A DNA stretch of 50,190 bases from Bacillus sp. ZZV12-4809 (GTDB lineage Bacteria > Bacillota > Bacilli > Bacillales > Cytobacillaceae): the NCBI RefSeq assembly GCF_009849585.1, contig NZ_VCRN01000033.1, forward strand, positions 1 through 50,190, read 5' to 3'. Position numbers and translations under genes: made by a program. Every line of letters starts with the position of its first letter. Position 1 is the stretch's first letter. Of this stretch, positions 16,318 to 24,576 are shown in pieces. The notes under the pieces were generated by a model. It saw only the letters and a list, made by a program, of their open reading frames with translations. It was not told the origin of the DNA and did not search any database.

Positions 16318-16611
16318 ATGAATTTAAAGGAAATTAAAAAAGTCTTAATGACTGGAAAAGGAAAAATTTTAATAGGGACACACACTAAGAAAAGACTTAA
16401 AAAGCGAGGGTACTCTAAAGGAGACATTGTTTCAGCTTTATTTAATGGAGAAATCGTTGAAAGACAAGGGGCATCTAAGGTTGTAATAGCCGGGAGAGAT
16501 ATGGATGATAACCCGATTGTTGTGGTCATCGCTAAACATTCGCATTTTATTTTTAAGCTTGTAACAGTCATGCCGCCAATTGATCATTTCCGATTTAAGG
16601 ATTGTGTGTAA
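16318..16611 (+). CDS. DUF4258 domain protein
   Basis: A 97-residue basic protein with GGAGGTGG before the ATG at 16318. The pattern HTKKRLKKRGYSKGDIVSAL, then GEIVERQG and VVVIAKHSHFIFKLVTVMPP, is that of DUF4258, a small fold related to RelE/MqsR-type toxins and often found on mobile elements. No clear antitoxin partner is adjacent: the next gene encodes a primase-like protein. It may be a nuclease-like regulator, but its activity is unknown. Confidence 0.75.
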   Translation: MNLKEIKKVLMTGKGKILIGTHTKKRLKKRGYSKGDIVSALFNGEIVERQGASKVVIAGRDMDDNPIVVVIAKHSHFIFKLVTVMPPIDHFRFKDCV

Positions 16612-16647
16612 AGAGCTTAAGAACTATAAGAAAGGTTGTTACGAATT

Positions 16648-17907
16648 ATGAAATTAATGAGGCAAACTAGAGTCAAAGATTGGTATGAATACTATCGAAC
16701 CCCATGTGTAATTTGTGGTAAGACAGGTGGTTGTATGGCTCACGTTGATGGTTCAGCGGTAGCTTGTATCCGAACTGAAAGTGACACTTATTTTTCAAAA
16801 AATTCGGCTTTACCTAGCTACCTTCACCTACTTAAAGGGGATAATAAGCGAAAGATTAACAAAGAGGAAATCGAAGAAATTCATGTAGGACATCCCAAGC
16901 AAAAAGATAAAGTCCTTAATACTGTTTATAGTGCATTAATAGAATGCTTAGAACTTGATGATGTACATTACAAACACTTAACTTCTCCTTCAAGACAGCT
17001 AGCTGATAAGCAAGTTATGCTAAGGCAATACCGCAGCTTTCCAGATAAGCCTTGGGAGGTAGCGAGATTGTTGAAAGAAGGTTTGGAAATTAAACATTTT
17101 AAAGGAATCCCTGGTTTTTATCTACAAGAAGAAAAGTACTGGACTATTGCCGGCAGCAAGGGCATTTTGATACCTTTTCGAAATCACTATAATGAAATTG
17201 TCGGTTTCCAGTACCGAATAGATAATCCTCAAAATGTGGTTGAAGTAAAAGTTAATCGCCCTGGTCTTAAAGCCCGGATTATAGAGCAACCAGATCTTGT
17301 GCAGGTCTCTTTTGATGGTGAAATCATCTTAGAGGAAGAGATTAAATCTAACAAAACATGGACAACCATTGTACATGAAAATGAAGTTAAAGGATGGGTT
17401 CGAGTAGTAAAAGGAAACCGTTATTTCTGGCTTAGTTCAGCAAAGAAACCAGAAGGAACAGGTTCAGGTAATCCAGCCCCCATTCATGTTGCAGTACCTA
17501 CTTCTAAGTTAAAGGAATGGAAAGAAGGGGTTAGTCTAAAAGCAAGAACTGTATGGTTATCTGAAGGTCCTTTAAAATGCGACATAGCATCAGATTGTAT
17601 TGGGAAACTATATGATCCATTAGAAATTGATGATATAGGTGATATCTTCTTAGCACTTCCGGGAGCAGGAGCATGGCGTCTAGCCCTTCCTGTATTAAAG
17701 GAAATGGGTGTGGAACAAGTAAATATTTGCTTTGATGCTGATGCCGTTTCCAATGTATATGTAAAGAAACACTTGATGGAATGTGCGAAAGGTCTAAAAG
17801 AAGAAGGCTATAGAGCAAACCTTGTTTTATGGAATGAAGATGAAGCTAAGGGGATTGATGACTTATTTATCAAAAACCGCTTACCACATATAAAAAAATT
17901 ATTTTAA
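16648..17907 (+). CDS. Primase-like protein (zinc finger and DUF3854/Toprim-like)
   Basis: A 419-residue protein. Near the N-terminus, Cys residues at about 20, 23, 29 and 40 (CVICGKTGGC...AC) form a probable zinc-binding finger as in DNA primases. The C-terminal third has VWLSEGPLKCDIASDC, FLALPGAGAW and VNICFDADA, which match the Toprim-like DUF3854 domain with the acidic metal-binding residues. The middle contains a beta-rich segment. It likely makes primers for the element's replication or transfer, or is a remnant of this role. Start uncertain: AAAGG is 12 bases before the ATG at 16648; an in-frame TTG at 16636 and an ATG at 16660 are alternatives. Confidence 0.75.
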   Translation: MKLMRQTRVKDWYEYYRTPCVICGKTGGCMAHVDGSAVACIRTESDTYFSKNSALPSYLHLLKGDNKRKINKEEIEEIHVGHPKQKDKVLNTVYSALIECLELDDVHYKHLTSPSRQLADKQVMLRQYRSFPDKPWEVARLLKEGLEIKHFKGIPGFYLQEEKYWTIAGSKGILIPFRNHYNEIVGFQYRIDNPQNVVEVKVNRPGLKARIIEQPDLVQVSFDGEIILEEEIKSNKTWTTIVHENEVKGWVRVVKGNRYFWLSSAKKPEGTGSGNPAPIHVAVPTSKLKEWKEGVSLKARTVWLSEGPLKCDIASDCIGKLYDPLEIDDIGDIFLALPGAGAWRLALPVLKEMGVEQVNICFDADAVSNVYVKKHLMECAKGLKEEGYRANLVLWNEDEAKGIDDLFIKNRLPHIKKLF

Positions 17908-17930
17908 AAAATATTATTTAAGCTATAAAA

Positions 17931-17965
17931 AAGTCCTTTGAGTTGAGTTCTCAAGGGACTTTTCC
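17931..17965. terminator. Bidirectional terminator
   Basis: AAGTCCTTTGAG and CTCAAGGGACTT form a 12-bp stem with one G-T pair; T-runs lie on both sides. It separates the rightward primase-like gene from the leftward small gene. Confidence 0.8.
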
Positions 17966-17994
17966 TTTTTACATCAAAAACTGAACAAACAAAA

Positions 17995-18222
17995 TTAAAT
18001 GTTATTGGCAACTTTCCATCCCTTTCGTTGTTTGGCAGCTGATAAGATATTTGAACATTTAAAAGTCCTAAGTTGCTGCTTCCCAACATCCAATGTAAGA
18101 ACAACTTCGCTAGTATAACTCCTTACAACCACTGCCCTATATGTGAGTTTCCCTGCATCATTCATATAAATTAGATCAATCGGTATTTTATTTTCCCTTG
18201 AGAAATTAAACAAGCATTTCAT
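17995..18222 (-). CDS. Small WYL-like protein with SOS-type promoter
   Basis: A 75-residue protein with AAAAGGAGC before the ATG. The sequence IPIDLIYMNDAGKLTYRAVV resembles the small WYL-like proteins encoded near yolD-uvrX type SOS genes in Bacillus. A perfect GAAC-N4-GTTC box lies at 18256-18267, just upstream. It is divergent from the yolD remnant at 18330. A role in damage response is inferred from the box and the neighbours; the biochemical role is unknown. Confidence 0.65.
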   Translation of the reverse strand: MKCLFNFSRENKIPIDLIYMNDAGKLTYRAVVVRSYTSEVVLTLDVGKQQLRTFKCSNILSAAKQRKGWKVANNI

Positions 18223-18255
18223 GTATTATCAGCTCCTTTTTACATAAAAATAAGG

Positions 18256-18267
18256 GAACTAATGTTC
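18256..18267 (-). promoter_or_regulatory. LexA-type box of the WYL-like gene
   Basis: GAACTAATGTTC fits GAAC-N4-GTTC exactly and lies 34-45 bases before the ATG at 18222. A second box lies 19 bases further right, so the divergent promoters may be controlled together. Confidence 0.65.
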
Positions 18268-18276
18268 GTTTTCAAG

Positions 18277-18304
18277 TTGATTTAAGAACAAATGTTTGTA
18301 TAAT
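18277..18304 (+). promoter_or_regulatory. SOS promoter of a yolD remnant
   Basis: TTGATT, 16-bp spacer, TATAAT (18299-18304). The spacer carries GAACAAATGTTT (18286-18297), a LexA box with one change in the right half. Confidence 0.6.
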
Positions 18305-18329
18305 TATTGATATAAGGAGATGAGAATAG

Positions 18330-18356
18330 ATGATCCGTGACAGAGGAAAAATTTAA
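18330..18356 (+). pseudogene. yolD-like gene remnant
   Basis: After a GGAG site, the eight codons MIRDRGKI are followed by a stop. This is the typical start of YolD-like proteins, and the intact gene at 23804 begins MIRDRG too. The rest is missing. The Tn554-like transposon begins shortly after, so the gene was probably cut by that insertion or a related deletion. It could also now act as a short leader peptide. Confidence 0.55.
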
Positions 18357-18372
18357 ACAATACTATAATATA

Positions 18373-18418
18373 GGGGAGGATAAATCGTTTTTAACGATAT
18401 ACTTCCCCTTCTTTTTTT
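18373..18418 (+). terminator. Hairpin terminator between yolD remnant and tnpA
   Basis: GGGGAGG and CTTCCCC enclose an inner stem ATCGTT/AACGAT; the structure is followed by TTCTTTTTTT. It would stop SOS-promoter transcription before tnpA. Confidence 0.75.
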
Positions 18419-18496
18419 ACGTTGTAAATTCATTATCAATATTTAATTCTATGTAGATCTTATAGTAATTAATGATTAATCAAACGGAGGAACAAG

Positions 18497-19591
18497 ATGG
18501 TTGTAGTAAGAGAGGTTGTTATACCTTCAGGGGAGAAAAGGTGGATAGTGTTAACTAATCAAATTGAGCCAGTCATTCCAATAATGAAATATATAAAGTA
18601 CCTTGATAGTCTAGGAAAGGCTCCTAATACACTCAAATCCTATTGTTATCATTTAAAGCTTTACTGGGAGTTCCTACTTAGCCACGATAAGAGCTTTAAA
18701 GAAGTTGATCTAAATTTATTAGCAAATTTCATAGGTTGGTTGAGGATGCCGCAACAAAAAGGGAAAGTTAAATACCTTTATGGAGAAAAAGCAAAAAGAA
18801 GTGAGCAATCTATAAATATAATTGTTAACTGTGTTATCAATTTCTATGATTATTTAATGAGATTAGATGGCTTCGAGAAAGACCTTAAAACTAAAGTAAT
18901 GAAAGAAATAAAGGTAAGTAAACGCTCTTATAAATCTTTCCTTAATCACATTTCAGATAAGCAGTTACAAACAATGAACGTATTAAAAGTTAAAGAACCT
19001 AGAAGAAAAATTAAAACTGTTACTGAGGAACAGTCAACACAGATTCAAAAAGCGTGTAAGAATATTAGGGACCAACTAATTATTAGAATAATGTATGAAG
19101 GGGGGTTAAGAGCAAGCGAAGTAATAAATTTATGGATAGAAGATTTTAATATTAATGATCACAGTATTCTTGTTAGAAAATCTAAAACGGTAGCTGGAGA
19201 AAACCGTAAAGTTTATGTTTCTACAGAGACGATGAATATTTTTCAAGATTATATTATTGATTATCATGCGGATGAGGTAGATACAAATTTTGTGTTTTTT
19301 AACTTATCAGGGAAAAATAAAGGAAAACCAATACAATATTGGACAATTCAATCCTTAATAAGAAGAATAGGGAAAAAGACTGGTATTGATTTTTCAGCAC
19401 ATATGCTTCGTCATACATGTGCAACTAACTTACATAAGCATGGAATGGATGCTTCATCAATTCAAAAGTTTTTAGGACATGCTCATGTTCAGACAACTAT
19501 GCAAATGTATGTTCATCCTTCTGATGAGACTATTCGAAAACATTGGGAAATTGCAATGAAGAAACAAACAGGAGGCTTATATGACAACTAA
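18497..19591 (+). CDS. tnpA: Transposase A of Tn554 type (tyrosine recombinase)
   Basis: A 364-residue recombinase, close to the 361 residues of Tn554 TnpA. The N-terminal core-binding domain (~25-120) has the integrase pattern TLKSYCYHLKLYWEFL. Catalytic residues are visible: Arg in EGGLRASEV, HMLRHTCATNL for HxxR, GHAHVQTT, and the nucleophile Tyr in MQMYVH. A GGAGG site lies before the ATG. It overlaps tnpB by 11 bases. All active residues are present, so it is likely functional. Confidence 0.92.
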   Translation: MVVVREVVIPSGEKRWIVLTNQIEPVIPIMKYIKYLDSLGKAPNTLKSYCYHLKLYWEFLLSHDKSFKEVDLNLLANFIGWLRMPQQKGKVKYLYGEKAKRSEQSINIIVNCVINFYDYLMRLDGFEKDLKTKVMKEIKVSKRSYKSFLNHISDKQLQTMNVLKVKEPRRKIKTVTEEQSTQIQKACKNIRDQLIIRIMYEGGLRASEVINLWIEDFNINDHSILVRKSKTVAGENRKVYVSTETMNIFQDYIIDYHADEVDTNFVFFNLSGKNKGKPIQYWTIQSLIRRIGKKTGIDFSAHMLRHTCATNLHKHGMDASSIQKFLGHAHVQTTMQMYVHPSDETIRKHWEIAMKKQTGGLYDN

Positions 19592-21587
19592 TTTAGTAAC
19601 ATTACTAAATTCTAATAAGAACATAGATCCTAAATTAACGGACTATTGGGCGGCTGACATATGGGAAGTGAAAGATTTCCCATATCCGAATAAACTTGGA
19701 CGCCGTGTGGGTAAAGCAAAATTTGATTTTACGGTAATTCAAAATTCAAACATTAGGCACCAAATAAAATATTATTCGTTTTATGGTTTGTCTCATGAGT
19801 ATTGGCTACTTTCCTCTTACAGCTATGGTACATACAATTATTTACTTTGGATTTGGAAGTTCATCTCCTCATACCGTAAAAATATCCAGTCGATAACAGA
19901 AATGCCGTATCAAGAATCCTTTCAAAAATATAAACAATTTCTAATTGAGAACAACAAACCTTTAAAAGGAAGTAACAGAAATAGTATTTCGAGATATATA
20001 AGTGTTTATAATGAGTTTTATAAATTTTGGACAGATTTTTATGATGATCGACCAGAATATAAAAAAGATTGTTGGAATGTTGAAAGGCTAGGCATTGAAT
20101 TCAATATGTCCAGAAGAGATAAGAATATAAATTTCGGGAATATACCTTCTGTATTTCGTGAACTGGTCAAGAGGTATATGTATCAAACCCTTCTTGTTCA
20201 GCAGTTAATTACCTACTCAACAGCAACAAATATTATGAAAAAAATGTATTTATTTTTTGACTTTATTGTTGAAGAACATCCGACTTGGAGAGATTTACGC
20301 AATTTGTCCCGAATAGATATCGAACGGTTTCTCTTGTATGTCAGAAATATTGAGATGGGCGGCAGGAGTTACACAAAAAATCGCAAACCAAGTAATAGAC
20401 ACATTTTAGAATGTATTTCTAATGTTAGAAGATTAATTGAATACATGCAGAGATACGAATGGAAAGAAGCACCCGCAATACCGGTCAAACTATTGATTTT
20501 TAAGGAAGATATACCTAAAAGAAAATTTATTCGTTATAGTGATCATATTAAACATGTACCAGATGAAATTTGGGAACAAGTACAACAATATTTACACCTT
20601 CTTGAACCGGAAATAGCAAGATTAATTATTATTTTAGAGGCTAGTGGCTTCCGTGTCTCAGATGTATGTCAATTAAATTATGATTGTCTAATACGCAAAA
20701 GTGATGGCTGGTGGTTAATAGGTGATCAGCGCAAAGTTAGGCATGAAAAGCATACTGTTCCTATATCTAAGGAAATCGTAACTATTATAAAAATGCAACA
20801 AGAGTATGTACTTTCGCGTTCTCAAGGAGACGATAATCCTAATAGGTTCTTGTTTCCTGTGCTATCCGGTAGAAATAAAGGTAAAGCTGTATCACAGAAA
20901 ATGGTGAGCAATGCCCTTAATCGGTTGGCACTGAAGATGAAAGTATTAGACAAGGATGGCTCTATTTATCATTTTAAAAACCATGCTTTTCGGCACCGTT
21001 ATGGCGTAACCTTAATAAATAATGGAATGAATATTCTCCACGTACAAAAATTAATGGCACATACAAGCCCTGAGATGACTTTAACATACGCTAGAATACT
21101 AGATAATACCCTCCGTAAGGAATGGGAAAAAGTCGAAAATGCAGTTCGTTTAAATCCTTATGGAGAGGTTATACATGCAGATTTAAGTGAACAAGTTGAA
21201 GAAAATGGTCTTGAGTTAGAATGGATACGTCATAATATGGATTCCGTAAGACTAGACCATGGTTTTTGTATAAAAAGCCCGAAACTTAATTGTGATTTTT
21301 TAGAACAAACATTAGAACCACCTTGTATAAAGAATAATTGTCGAAGCTTTCATGTAGATCAAACGTTTTTAGATTATTACAATAGTCAGATCATAAAAAT
21401 GGAATCGGATATTGAATTATATAAAAAAAGTGGACGTCATCGCTCTATCGAATTAATAGAGCCAAAAATAAGTAAATACAAGGAGATCCGTGACTTAATA
21501 TCTGAGGGCACTGAAATCTTAGGACTATCAAAAGAGAGAAGAGAATATATAGGCTCAGAATGTAATAAAGGAGGACCACATGGCTAA
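19581..21587 (+). CDS. tnpB: Transposase B of Tn554 type (tyrosine recombinase)
   Basis: A 668-residue recombinase. The N-terminal ~330 residues are specific to the TnpB family. The catalytic domain shows ASGFRVSDVCQL, HAFRHRYGVTL, LMAHTSPEMT and the Tyr in LTYARI. A Cys-containing C-terminal segment (CDFLEQTLEPPCIKNNC) may bind zinc. AGGAGG precedes the start inside tnpA, and the end overlaps tnpC by eight bases. TnpA and TnpB are both needed for Tn554 movement. Confidence 0.92.
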   Translation: MTTNLVTLLNSNKNIDPKLTDYWAADIWEVKDFPYPNKLGRRVGKAKFDFTVIQNSNIRHQIKYYSFYGLSHEYWLLSSYSYGTYNYLLWIWKFISSYRKNIQSITEMPYQESFQKYKQFLIENNKPLKGSNRNSISRYISVYNEFYKFWTDFYDDRPEYKKDCWNVERLGIEFNMSRRDKNINFGNIPSVFRELVKRYMYQTLLVQQLITYSTATNIMKKMYLFFDFIVEEHPTWRDLRNLSRIDIERFLLYVRNIEMGGRSYTKNRKPSNRHILECISNVRRLIEYMQRYEWKEAPAIPVKLLIFKEDIPKRKFIRYSDHIKHVPDEIWEQVQQYLHLLEPEIARLIIILEASGFRVSDVCQLNYDCLIRKSDGWWLIGDQRKVRHEKHTVPISKEIVTIIKMQQEYVLSRSQGDDNPNRFLFPVLSGRNKGKAVSQKMVSNALNRLALKMKVLDKDGSIYHFKNHAFRHRYGVTLINNGMNILHVQKLMAHTSPEMTLTYARILDNTLRKEWEKVENAVRLNPYGEVIHADLSEQVEENGLELEWIRHNMDSVRLDHGFCIKSPKLNCDFLEQTLEPPCIKNNCRSFHVDQTFLDYYNSQIIKMESDIELYKKSGRHRSIELIEPKISKYKEIRDLISEGTEILGLSKERREYIGSECNKGGPHG

Positions 21588-21984
21588 TATAAATCCAAAT
21601 ACTCAAGGATTAAAAACATATGCGTTACAGAAGAAAATAATTACGAAGGAACGTGTGGATGAAGCCTTAAAAAAAATGTATAAAGAGAACATGAGAATTA
21701 ACTTTAATTCAGTTTCAAAAGTGGCCAAAGTATCAAAAGCATTTCTTTATAAAGAATTAGAGTATCGCAATAAAATTGAATCATTTCGAAAAGAACAGGA
21801 AGGAATTCAGTCTCTAAACCATTATAAGAAAAGTGTATCGGAAACATCGAAAGATGTCATTATTGAGGCATTAAAGAGTAAAATAAGTGAGTTAAACCGA
21901 AAAAATCGGGAATTGGAACTAGAAAACAAACAACTAAAAGAAACACGTAAAGTTGAGCTAGGGAATATTTATGACAAGATATAG
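21580..21984 (+). CDS. tnpC: Transposition accessory protein C of Tn554 type
   Basis: A 134-residue basic, helical protein with AGGAGG before the ATG. The N-terminal half includes a HTH-like INFNSVSKVAKVSKAFLYKE, and the C-terminal half is a coiled coil (KISELNRKNRELELENKQLK). Tn554 TnpC (about 125 residues) raises the rate and affects orientation of insertion. Confidence 0.88.
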   Translation: MANINPNTQGLKTYALQKKIITKERVDEALKKMYKENMRINFNSVSKVAKVSKAFLYKELEYRNKIESFRKEQEGIQSLNHYKKSVSETSKDVIIEALKSKISELNRKNRELELENKQLKETRKVELGNIYDKI

Positions 21985-22117
21985 TAAGGGTATCATTCCA
22001 ACTCAAAATATCTGATTAAAAAGTCATGAAAAATAAAGTGCGATACATTTTAAACATGACTAATTTGTATCGCCCTTTTATTCAATTAAATTCTATAACG
22101 GTATAACACCTTAGCTT

Positions 22118-22266
22118 CTATTTTTGTTGAAGATTATTGCAAGGCATTATTGAACAAAATCTACCCCCGTTGTTGTTAAAATCCTCCACCATACAGTTCG
22201 AACTATCTCCTGGCTTAGCGTTTGGATTCGTTGATATATGAGGATTATTTATGTTTTTCTTACGTC
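22118..22266 (-). pseudogene. Coding-like remnant without start
   Basis: The minus strand is open for 49 codons and ends with TAG. It reads like a protein C-terminus with Cys residues (AKPGDSSNCMVEDFNNN, then FCSIMPCNN). There is no start codon and an upstream stop is close. It may be the end of a gene cut by the transposon. Weak case. Confidence 0.25.
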
Positions 22267-22364
22267 TTCAATCTATAAATAGAGCAAATGTTAAAATCAT
22301 TATTACCTTTTTTTTAGAGCCGCGAAATAACCTCTGATAAACTGATTACATTCAAATTGTAGAC

Positions 22365-22554
22365 CTATTCTTTCTTATATGATGGGTCTTTAAAGTGTTC
22401 CTTAACCTCTATGAGCTGCCCTATAAAAATTTTTTCCTCATTATTTATTAGTGCAGGAAAATTATCCTCAACCTAAAGCCTTGATTCGAGATTTAAACCA
22501 CTTTTAATTCTTTGAGATCATAGGGAATAATTACCGTTTTCCTCGTTTATCCAT
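22365..22554 (-). pseudogene. Frameshifted gene remnant
   Basis: From an ATG at 22554 the frames can be joined to give MDKRGK, TVIIPYDLKELKVV and then VEDNFPALINNEEKIFIGQL to KDPSYKKE. At least one frameshift and one stop interrupt it. The codon pattern is protein-like, so a decayed small gene is more likely than chance, but the family is unknown. Confidence 0.35.
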
Positions 22555-22689
22555 TTTTGGGAAGGTTTTATATAGCATATCTCGAAAATTAAAATATGTA
22601 TTATTTATTTACAAAGGGGGAATGTGAGAACAATTTTTTTACTCCAATAAAGAGCAAGAAAGAAAAAAACAACAAAAAAGGAGAGAAAT

Positions 22690-23442
22690 ATGAAAAAGAT
22701 AATTCAATTATTAAGTGTCTTTGTTTTAACAGTAAGTATATTATTACCTTTTTCTACAAATGCCCAAACTAGGGAAATTCCTCCCCAACCTCCTCAAGAA
22801 GTACTCAATGAAGAAACAGGTCAAGAATGTGGATGTGAAAACGATAATAGTGAAAATTCATTAGTGAAAGAATCCATTAAAGTAGAGGATACAACAGTAA
22901 TCAATAATTTTAAATCTCAGTATAATCAGTGGGAATCTTTAGGAGTAACTTATTATAATACCAATGAGTTTAATTGGAATGAAGTTACACTAACAAAATA
23001 CGAAAATGGTGACTCTTCATTAGTTGTACCTTCTACCAAACTTGAACAAGGTGGTAATTTAGTATTTCTAATGGCTGGTTATTCAGTGGAAGATGGGGAG
23101 ATTCTAAACCCAATTTTGATGGAAATTGACCCACAAGAAAATGATGAACGGCCAAGTGTCGAATATAAAACCCTTGATAACGTTGCTGTTGCTGGATTCT
23201 TATTTAGTGAGGATGGTGAATATTTAGAAAAGATCGAATACCCTGATAATCAAGTGAATGGCTATTGGAACGATGTTGCAAAGTGTATTAAGAATTCTTG
23301 GAGTAAAATCCCAAGTTGGTTAAGGACAGTTTGCTCTTCTGCTTGTTTCAGCGTTGTATTTGGAGGTAATATTTGGGGTGCTGCAGTTTGTGCCGGATGT
23401 TTAGGTGGGCATGTAATGCATTGCATGATGAGTAATGCGTAA
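22690..23442 (+). CDS. Secreted Cys-rich protein, halocin C8-like bacteriocin candidate
   Basis: A 250-residue protein with AAAAAGGAGAG before the ATG. Residues 1-~25 are a Sec signal peptide (FVLTVSILLPFSTNAQ). A proregion of ~170 residues follows. The last ~55 residues are Cys- and Gly-rich (CIKNSWSKIPSWLRTVCSSA, later CAGCLGGHVMHCMM), like the C-terminal peptide of halocin C8-type bacteriocin precursors, in which the N-terminal part gives immunity. The next gene overlaps it and encodes a small membrane protein, as expected of a helper or immunity factor. It may be cargo of the Tn554-like element. Family assignment is moderate. Confidence 0.55.
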   Translation: MKKIIQLLSVFVLTVSILLPFSTNAQTREIPPQPPQEVLNEETGQECGCENDNSENSLVKESIKVEDTTVINNFKSQYNQWESLGVTYYNTNEFNWNEVTLTKYENGDSSLVVPSTKLEQGGNLVFLMAGYSVEDGEILNPILMEIDPQENDERPSVEYKTLDNVAVAGFLFSEDGEYLEKIEYPDNQVNGYWNDVAKCIKNSWSKIPSWLRTVCSSACFSVVFGGNIWGAAVCAGCLGGHVMHCMMSNA

Positions 23443-23623
23443 TAATAGCATCAGTAAACAAAAACTAGTTGTGCATGGGTTAATATTCCTTATAGCCACT
23501 ATTTTAGCTGTTATATATTATCCCTCTGGAGTCTCGACAATTTGTATAATAGCGGCTTGTTCATCTGTATTCTTTCTAGGTAAACCAGCCTTCTCAGGGA
23601 AAAATAAAAAAGATGTTGATTAA
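23435..23623 (+). CDS. Small membrane protein, probable immunity or helper
   Basis: A 62-residue protein with two hydrophobic segments (~11-28 and ~33-48) and a basic tail KNKKDVD. It starts inside the end of the Cys-rich gene (8-base overlap) and has only a weak ribosome binding site, so it is probably translated by coupling. Small two-helix membrane proteins next to bacteriocin genes often give immunity; here that is inference from position. Confidence 0.55.
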   Translation: MRNNSISKQKLVVHGLIFLIATILAVIYYPSGVSTICIIAACSSVFFLGKPAFSGKNKKDVD

Positions 23624-23654
23624 AATATAATAAAGGAATAAATCAACAAAATTT

Positions 23655-23683
23655 AAACCCATCATCTGAGATGGGTTTCTTTT
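23655..23683 (+). terminator. Intrinsic terminator
   Basis: AAACCCATC and GATGGGTTT with a 6-base loop, followed by CTTTTAA. It ends the Cys-rich gene pair. Confidence 0.8.
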
Positions 23684-23712
23684 AATACTCAAAACCTTAT
23701 TGAATAGCAAGA

Positions 23713-23758
23713 TTGAAAAAAGGATAAAATTATAATACAATAAAAAGAACATATGTTC
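23713..23758 (+). promoter_or_regulatory. SOS promoter of the yolD-like operon
   Basis: TTGAAA (23713-23718), 17-bp spacer, TACAAT (23736-23741). A perfect LexA box GAACATATGTTC (23747-23758) covers the likely transcription start. Confidence 0.75.
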
Positions 23759-23803
23759 GATAATTTAGCAAAGGATTCATTTGTAGAGAAAAGAGGGGAC
23801 AAA

Positions 23804-24139
23804 ATGATCCGCGATAGAGGTACTAAAAAGTGGGTTTCACTAATGTTACCTGAACATGTAAAGATGTTGAGGGAATATAACGCAAATTATAATAAGATTC
23901 CAAAACCGTCTCTTGATGAACAGAAATATGAACAGTTTAATGAAATCGTATCTGAGGCTATGGAAATGAATAATACCTTGGAATTTGCTTATTATTTTCA
24001 AGGGGATATCAGACAATATATTGGCAATATTCACTATTTCGATGTATTAAAAAATGAGTTAAGAATTATTGATCAACGGGCTGAAAAGCACTTTTTAAAA
24101 TTAGAAAATATCATGGGCATATCAAACTACTATGAATAA
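23804..24139 (+). CDS. YolD-like protein
   Basis: A 111-residue protein with GAGGGGAC before the ATG at 23804. The start MIRDRGTKKW and SLMLPEHVKMLREY are the YolD family signature. YolD-like proteins are made under SOS control with a Y-family polymerase (UvrX in B. subtilis phage SPbeta; YqjX with YqjW) and may regulate it. Here it is the first gene of a LexA-controlled unit, but no polymerase gene follows. An upstream in-frame ATG at 23753 lies within the LexA box and is not used. Confidence 0.85.
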   Translation: MIRDRGTKKWVSLMLPEHVKMLREYNANYNKIPKPSLDEQKYEQFNEIVSEAMEMNNTLEFAYYFQGDIRQYIGNIHYFDVLKNELRIIDQRAEKHFLKLENIMGISNYYE

Positions 24140-24178
24140 TATTCTAAAAAAATTGAGCAAAAGTAAGAGTTGGACTAA

Positions 24179-24574
24179 ATGGTAAGGATTATCTATATAA
24201 ACATATCTTTAATGAATGAATGTTTGAAATTAAAAAGATTTATCGAAAAAAGTCTTGATAACAGAATAAAATGGCAGCCAGCTCATTTTATGCCAGAGCA
24301 TAGGGCCATGCTTAATCGAATAACAATCGACGACAAAAAGCAAAAAAAGCCTCAGTTGGATGAACATGAATTTGAGGAAATAGGTTATATTGTCATGGAA
24401 TCCTTAAAGTGTACCATCCCAATTAAAGTGACGATTTGGAAAGACGGGTTTTTTATGTTTAGAACCGGAATCGTAGATAAAGTGGATATGCTAATGAAAT
24501 ATTTACTCTTAGAATCTAATGGTGAGTTATTAAGGATATCTATTCACGAAATTACGGCTGTTGAGAGGATATAA
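24179..24574 (+). CDS. Second, divergent YolD-like protein
   Basis: A 131-residue protein. The core IKWQPAHFMPEHRAML and the C-terminal pattern around DKVDMLMKYLLLES match YolD-like proteins, with a longer N-terminus. The start is uncertain: the ATG at 24179 has no strong ribosome binding site, and the family alignment begins near residue 25. It lies 39 bases after the first yolD-like gene and is probably co-transcribed. Two YolD-like genes in a row suggest duplication and divergence. Confidence 0.7.
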   Translation: MVRIIYINISLMNECLKLKRFIEKSLDNRIKWQPAHFMPEHRAMLNRITIDDKKQKKPQLDEHEFEEIGYIVMESLKCTIPIKVTIWKDGFFMFRTGIVDKVDMLMKYLLLESNGELLRISIHEITAVERI

Positions 24575-24576
24575 AA

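Larger units (their letters stand above)
18497..21984 (+). mobile_element. Tn554-like transposon core (tnpA-tnpB-tnpC)
   Basis: Three overlapping genes encode two tyrosine recombinases and a small accessory protein, in the order and sizes of Tn554 TnpA/TnpB/TnpC. Tn554-type elements integrate at preferred sites without target duplication and have no clear terminal inverted repeats, so the exact ends cannot be read here. The left end probably lies between 18357 and 18480, just after the yolD remnant. The right end may lie after the Cys-rich gene pair at 22690-23623. Confidence 0.85.
21985..22689. other. Spacer with decayed sequence behind tnpC
   Basis: No intact gene is found. At 22040-22078 arms GCGATACA and TGTATCGC precede a short T-rich stretch, a possible terminator for tnpC. 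A second inverted pair AGTCATG (22022-22028) and CATGACT (22056-22062) crosses the first, so a pseudoknot is possible. The minus strand carries open but broken coding-like stretches described separately. Confidence 0.5.

Noticed and set aside
24132..24179. 17-codon open frame between the two yolD-like genes
   Set aside because: It has no ribosome binding site, overlaps the end of the first gene and looks like a chance frame.
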